DNA of 7,366 bases from an uncultured Eubacteriales bacterium (GCA_934630995.1 CAKTXU010000088.1:1-7366); one strand, 5' to 3'; numbered from the stretch's first letter, positions 1-5,481 are shown. The notes: a model not told the origin generated them from the sequence alone. Made by a program: numbers and translations.

Positions 1-773
1 CCGGCGGCTCCGGTGTCGCCCTTGTCGCCTTTTTCCCCCCGGATGTTGCCCAGTTCCAGCTTTGTGCCGCTGGTAAGGGTAATGGTCAGCTTGCCGGAAA
101 CAATGTTGATATCCTCGATGCCAACACCATCCTGACCATCCTGTCCGGCGGCACCGGTGTCACCCTTGTCGCCTTTTTCGCCTTGGATACCCTGTTCACC
201 TTGTGCGCCGGTGGCACCGGTATCTCCCTTTTCGCCCTTTTCACCTTTCTCACCCTTGCCGCCGATCACGGAGCCGAGGTTTTTGACGGTGTTGTCGGTG
301 TAAGTAAGTACAAGCTCGCCATTATTATTCAGCTCGCTTTTCAGAATGCCAAGGCCGTCCTGTCCGGCAGCGCCGGTATCACCCTTTTCGCCCCGGATAC
401 CCTGAGCTCCCTGTGCGCCGGTGGCACCGGTATCACCCTTTTCGCCTTTCTCTCCCTGGATGCCCTGCTCGCCTTGAGCGCCGGTGTCGCCTTTGTCGCC
501 CTTGTCACCTTTTTCGCCCTGTGCTCCGGCGGCACCCATGACAGAGCCGACATTTGCCCGCTGGTTGTTGGAGAAAATCAGCACCAGCTCGCCCTGACTG
601 TTGATCTCAGCGGAGACCACGCTGACACCGTCAGAACCGGTATCACCTTTGTCACCCTTTTCGCCTTGGATGCCCTGCTCGCCTTGGGCGCCGGTGGCAC
701 CGGTATCACCCTTGTCGCCCTTTTCACCCTGGGCTCCGGCAGCACCGGTATCACCTTTTTCGCCTCGGGCACC
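1..773 (-). repeat. Near-identical collagen-coding DNA repeats
   Basis: The part of the collagen-like gene from residue 283 onward repeats nearly the same DNA several times. The peptide GATGAQGEQGIQGEKGDKG occurs at residues 307-325 and again at 468-486, and a shortened version lies at 380-394. Such repeats can gain or lose Gly-X-Y units by slippage or recombination, and they are prone to mis-assembly from short reads. Confidence 0.8.
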
Positions 774-1619
774 GATCACCTTTCCCAGATCTGCAACTCT
801 CCCGTCGGAATAGGTCAAGATCAGGTTGCCGCTCTCGTTAATGGAGGCGGCGGATACACTGACACCGTCTGCGCCGTTTTCGCCGTCTATGCCATCCTGA
901 CCGGCGGCGCCAGTGTCGCCCTTTTCACCCTTGGCGCCTATTACGGTGCCGAGGTTTGCGGTCTGGCCGTTGGAATAGGTCAGCACCAGCTCGCCGTTTG
1001 CATTGATCTCAGAGCTCGTAATACCGATCCCGTCCTGTCCGTTGGTGCCGGTGATCTTGTCGAGATTGATGGTTTTTCCGTCAGAAAAAGCCAACAGAAG
1101 CTGCCCTTTTTCGTTGACTTTCGCATTAATAATGCTGACACCGGCGGAACCGTTGGCGCCATCCTTGCCATCGGCACCATCTGTGCCGTTCTTGCCGTCT
1201 GCTCCTGCAGCGCCGACAGCTCTGCCTACATTCAGACTGCTACCGTCGGAGAGAAGTAAAATCAGCTCTCCCGCCTGATTAAAAGACGCACTCTTAATGC
1301 TGACCGCATCTCCCTTTGCGTTTGCCGCAAGAGAGGCGGAGAACTCGCTCTCTGTCCCGGTATAGCCGCTCTCCTTGGCGATCTCGTATGCGCTCTTCCC
1401 GTTCAGGGAAGTCAGCCAGTCCTGCACAGAGCCTTCATAACCGTAGGCCTGCGCAATCTCATAGGCCGACAGGCCGTTCTTGACGGTGGATGCGGATTTT
1501 TTGCAGGCAAGAATGCTTGCTCCCACGGAAAGCAGGATCACAAGCAGAATAATGCCCGCCGTTACCAGCGCCTTTTTGACCTTGGCCTGGTCCGTTCTCG
1601 TTCTCTCTTCGGTCAACAT
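1..1619 (-). CDS. Collagen-like surface protein, membrane- or lipid-anchored, C-terminus off the window
   Basis: One uninterrupted leftward frame of 539 codons starts at ATG 1619-1617 and continues past base 1. GAGGAGGAC (1635-1627) is a strong ribosome binding site, with AGGAGG nine bases from the ATG. Residues 1-16 are charged and 17-38 hydrophobic, followed by Cys39 in ILAC, so the protein could be a signal-anchored or lipobox-type lipoprotein; the choice is open. Residues 50-98 hold two copies of a SAYEIA..YG..G...(D/E)(W/F)L motif. From residue 136 Gly-X-Y collagen tracts (136-160, 191-198, 228-252, 283-331, 362-422, 453-498, 528-end) alternate with seven related modules of about 30 residues of the form GVSV..A.IN..GELVLTYSDG...NLG.VIG. 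Collagen tracts rich in GEKGDTG and GAQGEQGIQ are known in surface, exosporium and phage tail proteins; role in adhesion or surface coating is inferred. No promoter is visible in the 54 bases between the start codon and the inverted repeat at 1674, so expression probably depends on the invertible segment. Confidence 0.93.
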   Translation of the reverse strand, partial: MLTEERTRTDQAKVKKALVTAGIILLVILLSVGASILACKKSASTVKNGLSAYEIAQAYGYEGSVQDWLTSLNGKSAYEIAKESGYTGTESEFSASLAANAKGDAVSIKSASFNQAGELILLLSDGSSLNVGRAVGAAGADGKNGTDGADGKDGANGSAGVSIINAKVNEKGQLLLAFSDGKTINLDKITGTNGQDGIGITSSEINANGELVLTYSNGQTANLGTVIGAKGEKGDTGAAGQDGIDGENGADGVSVSAASINESGNLILTYSDGRVADLGKVIGARGEKGDTGAAGAQGEKGDKGDTGATGAQGEQGIQGEKGDKGDTGSDGVSVVSAEINSQGELVLIFSNNQRANVGSVMGAAGAQGEKGDKGDKGDTGAQGEQGIQGEKGEKGDTGATGAQGAQGIRGEKGDTGAAGQDGLGILKSELNNNGELVLTYTDNTVKNLGSVIGGKGEKGEKGEKGDTGATGAQGEQGIQGEKGDKGDTGAAGQDGQDGVGIEDINIVSGKLTITLTSGTKLELGNIRGEKGDKGDTGAA

Positions 1620-1673
1620 AGAAAATGTCCTCCTCGTGTGTGTTTTGTGATGTTTGGTTGCGGGGATGCTGCA

Positions 1674-1695
1674 ACATAATCGGCATTATGTTGCA
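1674..1695 (+). repeat. Left inverted repeat of the switch
   Basis: This 22-bp arm is the exact reverse complement of 1931-1952. Its core is acataat-cggc-attatgt, itself a near palindrome, and on this side the dyad extends to 11-bp arms (1670-1680 and 1685-1695). Paired recombinase half-sites around a short asymmetric centre (cggc) are what a tyrosine recombinase core site looks like. The repeat would also sit in the 5' leader of the collagen-like gene's mRNA as a hairpin about 50 nt before the start codon. Confidence 0.88.
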
Positions 1696-1767
1696 GTCGT
1701 TTTGCCAGCACGAGAGCTTGCCTATGAGGTATACCGCTACCAACCTGCAAAACAGCGCAAGAATCCA

Positions 1768-1797
1768 AGCCTTTTCAATTTTTGTTTTGAAAAGGCT
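1768..1797. other. Strong hairpin inside the invertible segment
   Basis: Perfect 11-bp arms agccttttcaa (1768-1778) and ttgaaaaggct (1787-1797) enclose an 8-nt T-rich loop. On the + strand it is followed by ctctttt, a weak terminator tail; on the minus strand the tail is not T-rich. In the present orientation it stands between the recombinase gene and the collagen-like gene, so it may block read-through from the recombinase transcript. A protein-binding dyad is the alternative. Confidence 0.6.
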
Positions 1798-1859
1798 CTC
1801 TTTTGCTGTGTCCAGATAGACAATTTTCGGCAGAATCATACTTTTCTCTGTTAATCATA

Positions 1860-1888
1860 TTGCATTACGCTAAAATAGGTGATAAAAT
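1860..1888 (+). promoter_or_regulatory. Promoter candidate in the switch, pointing right (OFF orientation)
   Basis: TTGCAT (1860-1865) is followed after 17 bases by TAAAAT (1883-1888). The -10 is preceded by TG at 1880-1881, giving an extended -10 element (TGaTAAAAT). The -35 matches only three of six consensus bases, but the spacing and the extended -10 support it. Transcription would start near 1895 and run right, away from the collagen-like gene, into the terminator at 1958-1979. No comparably good leftward promoter was found in the segment; two TATGAT boxes on the minus strand (1859-1854 and 1840-1835) lack a matching -35. Confidence 0.55.
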
Positions 1889-1930
1889 GCTAATGAATAA
1901 TTGAATACTTTTAGAGAAATTTCGCTTAAA

Positions 1931-1952
1931 TGCAACATAATGCCGATTATGT
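1931..1952 (-). repeat. Right inverted repeat of the switch
   Basis: This arm is the exact reverse complement of 1674-1695. Identity stops abruptly at both ends, as the flanking bases (gtactc outside, cttaaa inside) do not match the left arm's flanks. The centre reads gccg here and cggc in the left arm, so the sites are in inverted orientation, which favours inversion of the segment over deletion. Confidence 0.88.
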
Positions 1953-1957
1953 ACTCA

Positions 1958-1979
1958 CCGCCAATTTGGCGGCTTTTTT
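1958..1979 (+). terminator. Rightward intrinsic terminator just outside the right repeat
   Basis: CCGCC (1958-1962) pairs with GGCGG (1968-1972), the stem being extendable through aa/tt, and is followed by C and six Ts (1974-1979). The T-tract is on the + strand, so it stops rightward transcription. It lies six bases beyond the switch's right repeat and overlaps the recombinase stop codon. It would catch transcripts from the promoter in its present orientation before they run antisense through the recombinase gene. Confidence 0.8.
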
Positions 1980-2812
1980 CATAGGATCAGGTGCATATTT
2001 TCCATCCGGCGGCGGTGCTCCATGCCGGTGGAAATGATGTAGATTCGTGTGGTGTTAATACTTGAGTGACCGAGAATGTCAGCAAGCTTGGCAATATCCT
2101 TCTCGATACCGTAAAATACACGTGCGAACAGGTGGCGCAGGTTGTGCGGGAACACCTTTTGCGGGTTGACATCTGCCTCGATGCACAACGCTTTCATCTC
2201 CCGCCAGATATTCGTGCGGCTGATGGGTTTGCCCGTGCGGGTCACGAAAATCATTCCACTCTGAATATTCTGCTCCGCAGCATAGCGGAGCAGTTTTTTT
2301 CTCAGCTCCCGCACGATAAACACCGCGCGGGTTTTGCCTTTGCAGCGCACCACTGCCTCGCCGCATTTGGCCGCTTCCACGGTGATGAATTGCAGTTCGC
2401 TGACCCGGATGCCGGTGCCGCAGATGGTCTGAATCACCAGTGACAGCCGGTTGCCTTGGGCTGCCATTACCAGCCGATGGTATTCCGCCTTTGTAAGCTC
2501 TTTGTCCTCCCGGGAAAAAATTTGCCGCTGGATTTTCAGGAGTTTCACACAGCAGTCCCGCAAACCGATAAACCGCAGAAAACAGTTAAGCGCCACCAGC
2601 ATGGAGTTGACGCTGGCCGGAGCATACCGCGCCGTTAGGTACTCTTTGTAGGCAATGGTTTCTTCCTTGCGGATATCCCTGTCCGACAGAAATTTGTAAA
2701 AACAACGGATATCCCGCTGGTATTTTTCAATCGTTGCCGCGCTTTTTTCTTCTGTTATAAGATACCGCTCAAATCGCTGTATAGCCGCTGTAAAATGCAA
2801 TGGTTGGTTCAT
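1979..2812 (-). CDS. Tyrosine recombinase (phage integrase / XerC-XerD family), likely DNA invertase
   Basis: This 277-residue protein has the usual size of a XerC/XerD-type recombinase. Residues 1-95 form the SAM-like core-binding domain (RFERYLI.EEKSAATIEKY..DI..FY.FL), and about 105-277 the catalytic domain. All catalytic residues are visible: Arg136 in TGIRVSEL, Lys158/Lys160 in CKGK, His223 and Arg226 in HNLRH, His249 in LGHSS, and nucleophile Tyr258 in TTRIYI. The ATG at 2812 has GAGGAG (2825-2820) seven bases upstream. The enzyme cuts and rejoins DNA at short inverted core sites. Its gene ends 27 bases from the right arm of a perfect 22-bp inverted repeat, so inverting that segment is the likely job (inference). 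It is not chromosomal XerC/D with any certainty, and a remnant of an integrative element beside tRNA-Leu is the alternative. Confidence 0.93.
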   Translation of the reverse strand: MNQPLHFTAAIQRFERYLITEEKSAATIEKYQRDIRCFYKFLSDRDIRKEETIAYKEYLTARYAPASVNSMLVALNCFLRFIGLRDCCVKLLKIQRQIFSREDKELTKAEYHRLVMAAQGNRLSLVIQTICGTGIRVSELQFITVEAAKCGEAVVRCKGKTRAVFIVRELRKKLLRYAAEQNIQSGMIFVTRTGKPISRTNIWREMKALCIEADVNPQKVFPHNLRHLFARVFYGIEKDIAKLADILGHSSINTTRIYIISTGMEHRRRMENMHLIL

Positions 2813-2933
2813 ATCCCTTCTCCTCTACAAATTGGTATGGTTAGCATTCCCTCGTTTTATTTTACTATAAGGTCAGGAGTAGAAAAAAAGCGGCGGCGGG
2901 CCATGAACCGATCAATAAAAGGGCATAAAAAGT

Positions 2934-2975
2934 AATCGTTAAAAAGTTTCCCGGCCCGCATACTTTTTAACGATT
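2934..2975 (-). terminator. 14-bp perfect inverted repeat, possible leftward terminator upstream of the recombinase
   Basis: The arms aatcgttaaaaagt (2934-2947) and actttttaacgatt (2962-2975) pair perfectly around a 14-nt GC-rich loop. Read leftward the stem is followed by ACTTTTT, a short T-tract, so it could stop read-through from the tRNA unit into the recombinase gene. The AT-rich stem and large loop are unusual for a terminator, and an operator or recombinase accessory site is possible. Its sequence is unrelated to the switch repeats. Confidence 0.5.
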
Positions 2976-2990
2976 CCCGATTCTTACCTT

Positions 2991-3002
2991 ATCTATATAG
3001 AT
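2991..3002. repeat. 12-bp perfect palindrome
   Basis: ATCTATATAGAT reads the same on both strands. It could be a binding site for a dimeric regulator or chance in AT-rich DNA; nothing else in the sequence decides. Confidence 0.3.
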
Positions 3003-3020
3003 GGGGGTGCAAAAACGGAG

Positions 3021-3060
3021 CCTCTTGGGTATTCCCGGCGAACGGCTATGCCACAAGAGG
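3021..3060. other. Possible structured region with a loose hairpin
   Basis: cctcttg (3021-3027) and caagagg (3054-3060) pair around a 26-nt interior. Read leftward, a TTTTT run follows eight bases later. The role is unknown; it may be a weak further terminator or a small RNA element. Confidence 0.3.
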
Positions 3061-3097
3061 AATTTTGGGGTCGCCGCACCGCCAGCCGGGGAAACAG

Positions 3098-3136
3098 AAA
3101 AAGCCCGAATCCCGCATGAATACACGGGTTTCGGGC
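3098..3136 (-). terminator. Second (distal) intrinsic terminator after tRNA-Leu
   Basis: Leftward, GCCCGAA (3136-3130) pairs with TTCGGGC (3109-3103), and an inner CCCG/CGGG pair follows past one mismatch, with a 10-nt loop. The stem is followed directly by TTTTT (3102-3098) then ctgttt. This is a classic GC-rich stem plus U-tract acting on the minus strand. Confidence 0.82.
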
Positions 3137-3143
3137 ACAGACG

Positions 3144-3178
3144 CAAAAACAGCCCTCCAAAATGGAAGGCTGTTTTTG
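3144..3178 (-). terminator. First intrinsic terminator after tRNA-Leu
   Basis: CAAAAACAGCC (3144-3154) pairs perfectly with GGCTGTTTTTG (3168-3178). An inner TCCA/TGGA stem lies past one mismatch, with a 3-nt loop. The T-run that closes the leftward transcript is part of the stem. It lies 22 bases after the tRNA 3' end, and its A/T symmetry means it may also work rightward. Confidence 0.8.
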
Positions 3179-3200
3179 TATCAAAGTTTGTGCTTTGATT

Positions 3201-3284
3201 TGGTGCGAGAAACGGGACTTGAACCCGTACGTCAAAGACACACGCACCTCAAACGTGCCTGTCTGCCAGTTCCAGCATTCTCGC
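3201..3284 (-). tRNA. tRNA-Leu(GAG)
   Basis: The 84-nt leftward gene folds as a class II tRNA. The acceptor stem is GCGAGAA (3284-3278) with TTCTCGC, followed by discriminator A and an encoded CCA (3203-3201). The anticodon stem is CACGT/GCGTG with loop TTGAGGT, giving anticodon GAG (+ strand 3250-3248), which reads CUC and CUU leucine codons. A long variable arm (GTC-TTT-GAC) and a T-arm ACGGG-TTCAAGT-CCCGT are present. The long variable arm and anticodon together identify leucine. It has its own consensus promoter upstream and two terminators downstream. Confidence 0.96.
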
Positions 3285-3318
3285 ATTGATGCGCCTACAT
3301 CCTGCGGGCGCAGTTGCT

Positions 3319-3347
3319 ATTATAGCATCCTCATTTCCGCCTGTCAA
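3319..3347 (-). promoter_or_regulatory. Perfect consensus sigma-A promoter of tRNA-Leu
   Basis: On the minus strand TTGACA (3347-3342), a 17-bp spacer, and TATAAT (3324-3319) match the consensus at all twelve positions. Transcription should start near 3312, giving a leader of about 28 nt to be trimmed by RNase P. The -35 box overlaps the TGA stop codon (3346-3344) of the preceding gene. Confidence 0.92.
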
Positions 3348-4243
3348 CAGGGCAAAGCGAATTTTTCCTGACCTTTCCGCACAAACTCAAAGCTGGCATT
3401 TCGGCTCTCATGGTCCAGCAAAATCCTGTCCCCCCGGCGAAAACGAAACCGGACAGGACAGGAAGCATCCTCATGAATAATGCGCTTCATTCGTCCGCTG
3501 TCCGGAGCAAACAGTTTTTGTGGAGCGCGGCTCTCCGGCAGAATTTCCAAATCCAGCTCCCGCTGCCGCAAATGCACATACCAGCTGGCGTCGCTGACAA
3601 TTTTTACGCCTGTATAGGTAGCCAGCCGGTATTCCTTCCCGCCGGTATGCACCAGTCCGATGCAGCCTTTAAATTGGGTACCGGCAAATGGAATGGAAGC
3701 AATGGATACCATCACACAGGCCTTCTGCGGAAAATCGTTGCTCTGCACCCATAGATAGTTTTCTGGAAAAGACCGTCCGCGATCCGTTTCGATATAGCCG
3801 GTTCCTCCGCCCATATTCAAACGTTTTCCGCCCAACACCAACAGTCCGTCTAGAATGGGGTGGTAAAGGCTGACAACCCCATGGCGGCATTCCATGCCCG
3901 GAACAAAGCGGAATGGCCCCATGGCGTCATAGCGCAGAGGCGTCTGCCTGCCGAATAGCACAGCGGCAGCACAGTTCAGCTCCGGCAGTACACATCGAAT
4001 ACCCCTGGTAGAAAACACATTCTCCCCAATTCGCACCGTAAACGGCGAAGCGCTGACAGAGAAAGTATTCAACGGAAAATCCACATTATAGGATTCTCCC
4101 GCGGCAATCACCTGGATAAAGGCCTTTTCTTCCCCCTTACCGTCCCGGCTGATACCGGGAATAAAGGCCACAGTCTCCTCCCCACGCTGCAGCTTGAAAT
4201 ACCAGCCTTCAAAATAGGGATGGTTGCCCAATATTCTCCGCAA
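3344..4243 (-). CDS. Tocopherol-cyclase-family protein (function in this host unknown)
   Basis: The protein carries the family signatures: YFEGWYFK near its N-terminus, a central DAMGPFRFVPGMECRH stretch, then TGYIETDRGRSFPENYLWVQ, and an IHE..SC...(F/R)RF region near the C-terminus. Plant and cyanobacterial members close the chromanol ring of vitamin E; clostridial relatives of about 300 residues are common but have no established reaction, and an anaerobe making tocopherol is unlikely. I prefer a TTG start at 4243 (299 residues), because GGAAGGAG (4261-4254) lies ten bases upstream and clostridial members as I recall them begin just before YFEGWYFK. A GTG at 4327 would give 327 residues and overlap mnmA by 29 bases, with no good ribosome site. 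It follows mnmA by 55 bases without a terminator, so the two are probably co-transcribed. Confidence 0.85.
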   Translation of the reverse strand: MRRILGNHPYFEGWYFKLQRGEETVAFIPGISRDGKGEEKAFIQVIAAGESYNVDFPLNTFSVSASPFTVRIGENVFSTRGIRCVLPELNCAAAVLFGRQTPLRYDAMGPFRFVPGMECRHGVVSLYHPILDGLLVLGGKRLNMGGGTGYIETDRGRSFPENYLWVQSNDFPQKACVMVSIASIPFAGTQFKGCIGLVHTGGKEYRLATYTGVKIVSDASWYVHLRQRELDLEILPESRAPQKLFAPDSGRMKRIIHEDASCPVRFRFRRGDRILLDHESRNASFEFVRKGQEKFALPC

Positions 4244-4298
4244 AACGGCCACGCTCCTTCCGCAATTTTCCGGAATAGTATGGCCGTTTTGCTTGAAT

Positions 4299-5369
4299 TC
4301 ATGCGCTTTCTTGAATAGTGCCGCCACCTAGCACCAGATTTCCCCAGTAAAAAACCACCGCCTGTCCCGGCGTCACCGAGCGCTGCGGCTTCTCAAACAC
4401 GAGCCGTACCATCCCTTCTTTCAGCGGCGTCAGAATAGCGGCAGCCGGCGGCGCCTGATAGCGAATTTTCGCTTCCACGGACAGAGGCGCCTCAGGCGGC
4501 GCGATGGATATATAATTGACCGACGCCGCCACAAGAGAGGAAGCCATCTGTCGTCCTTCCTCACCGAGAATCACCTGATTTTTTTCAGCGTCCAGCCTCA
4601 CCACATACATTGGCCGCCCCAGAGCTATCCCCAGGCCCTTACGCTGGCCGATGGTGTACCGTTCGATCCCCTGATGACGACCCAAAACCCTGCCCATCTC
4701 ATCCACAAAATCGCCGGGGCGCATAGTGCGGCCGGTATAGGCCTCGATAAAAGCAGCGTGGCCGCTGTCGGGAACAAAGCAGGTTTCCATACTATCCCCC
4801 TTGTCGGCCACCGGCAGCCGGTGCTCACGGGCCAGTGCACGCACAGCCTCCTTTTCCAGCCCCCACAGAGGAAAAAGGGTATGGGACAGCTGATGCTGGG
4901 ACAAGCCGTACAGCACATAGCTCTGATCCTTGGCACTCTCCGCCTTCCACAACTGCCAGCGGCCGGTTTCGCTATTATACGCCGTATGGGCGTAATGACC
5001 GGTGGCCACATAATCGGCCCCTTCCGCCAGCGCATATTCCAGCAGGGCGCCGAACTTTATGGTGCGATTGCAGGTGACGCAGGGATTGGGAGTCCGTCCG
5101 CGGCTATATTCCTCTACAAACTCATCTACAACACAGCGGCAGAAAGCATCGGATAGATTCAGCACCCGATGCTCGACACACAGGGCCTCACAGACCCGGC
5201 GGGCATCCTCAATATCCCGCAGAGCGTCTGTGCCGCTGTTCTCCGCCAGACGTCCTCCCCGCAGCAGAAGCGTGACACCTATCACATGATAGCCCTGTTC
5301 CTTCAACAACAGCGCCGCCACCGAGCTGTCCACCCCGCCGCTCATTCCCACAACCACTGTCGTGCTCAC
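4299..5369 (-). CDS. mnmA: tRNA-specific 2-thiouridylase MnmA
   Basis: MnmA activates U34 of tRNA-Glu, -Gln and -Lys with ATP and transfers sulfur to form 2-thiouridine, which sharpens decoding. The 356-residue length is normal for the family. Visible features: the ATP PP-loop SGGVDSSVAA (residues 10-19); the catalytic Cys97 in RTPNPCVTCN; AKDQSYVLYGLSQ (146-158); Cys197 in GDSMETCF, the partner that forms the persulfide; and IGQRKGLGI in the central domain. A C-terminal beta-barrel follows. The GTG at 5369-5367 is chosen because AAAGGTGGG lies about six bases upstream and the P-loop then begins at residue 8, as in homologues; the frame stays open to 5633 but upstream codons do not look like MnmA. 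It is driven by a promoter at 5422-5394 and leads a unit with the tocopherol-cyclase-like gene. Confidence 0.95.
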   Translation of the reverse strand: MSTTVVVGMSGGVDSSVAALLLKEQGYHVIGVTLLLRGGRLAENSGTDALRDIEDARRVCEALCVEHRVLNLSDAFCRCVVDEFVEEYSRGRTPNPCVTCNRTIKFGALLEYALAEGADYVATGHYAHTAYNSETGRWQLWKAESAKDQSYVLYGLSQHQLSHTLFPLWGLEKEAVRALAREHRLPVADKGDSMETCFVPDSGHAAFIEAYTGRTMRPGDFVDEMGRVLGRHQGIERYTIGQRKGLGIALGRPMYVVRLDAEKNQVILGEEGRQMASSLVAASVNYISIAPPEAPLSVEAKIRYQAPPAAAILTPLKEGMVRLVFEKPQRSVTPGQAVVFYWGNLVLGGGTIQESA

Positions 5370-5393
5370 AGCCGACCCACCTTTCGGCTTTCC

Positions 5394-5422
5394 AGTATAC
5401 CACAGCCCGTCCGTTTTCACAA
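5394..5422 (-). promoter_or_regulatory. mnmA promoter with extended -10
   Basis: On the minus strand TTGTGA (5422-5417), a 17-bp spacer and TATACT (5399-5394) are preceded by TGG, giving an extended -10. The start near 5387 leaves a leader of about 18 nt before the GTG start, just enough for the ribosome binding site. Confidence 0.75.
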
Positions 5423-5481
5423 GGAATCGGAGCCAGCGCTCTTCTTCCGAAATATTGTTATGGAAACTGTTTAAATAGTTG

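Larger units (their letters stand above)
1674..1952. mobile_element. Putative invertible promoter segment (DNA inversion switch)
   Basis: A 235-bp segment (1696-1930) is bounded by perfect 22-bp inverted repeats at 1674-1695 and 1931-1952. It lies between the start of a surface-protein gene and the 3' end of a tyrosine recombinase gene. The right half is clearly AT-rich compared with its neighbours and holds a promoter candidate pointing right. No convincing gene lies inside. The arrangement matches known recombinase-driven invertible promoters of gut bacteria, such as those of Bacteroides capsule loci and the Clostridioides difficile flagellar and surface switches. Inversion here would turn the promoter toward the collagen-like gene, with a 5' leader of about 110 nt. 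That inversion occurs, and that the neighbouring recombinase performs it, are inferences. Confidence 0.8.
2813..3200. other. Gene-free stretch with several hairpins
   Basis: No credible protein gene is seen in these 388 bases. From left to right it holds the recombinase leader (an AT-rich stretch at 2855-2870 with TATAGT on the minus strand at 2869-2864 but no clear -35), a 14-bp inverted repeat (2934-2975), a 12-bp palindrome (2991-3002), a loose hairpin (3021-3060), and two intrinsic terminators of the tRNA-Leu gene. Open frames here lack ribosome binding sites and protein-like composition. Confidence 0.7.

Noticed and set aside
183..1259. A long rightward open frame of 358 codons opposite the collagen-like gene
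   Set aside because: It is the antisense of Gly-X-Y repeats, whose biased codons remove stops on the other strand. It has no ribosome binding site and its composition mirrors the repeats.
1459..1839. A leftward open frame of 126 codons covering the switch and the start of the surface gene
   Set aside because: It crosses the inverted repeat and overlaps the well-supported surface gene in another frame, with no ribosome site and no protein-like features.
3098..3178. A CRISPR-like or repeat array suggested by successive hairpins
   Set aside because: The hairpins differ in sequence and fit tandem intrinsic terminators after the tRNA; no repeated spacer-separated units are present.
1979..3284. 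Recombinase as part of an element integrated at the 3' end of tRNA-Leu
   Set aside because: The tRNA is complete with its own terminators, and no second copy of its 3' end is found in the window. The recombinase lies next to the inverted repeats instead. A copy beyond the left edge cannot be excluded.
2993..3286. A leftward open frame of 97 codons covering tRNA-Leu
   Set aside because: It includes the whole tRNA and both terminators and has no ribosome binding site; it is a spurious frame over RNA features.
5008..5018. A partial copy (acataatcggc) of the switch repeat within mnmA
   Set aside because: Only 11 bases match, without the second half-site, and the bases encode conserved MnmA residues (ADYVATGHYAH region), so it is chance.
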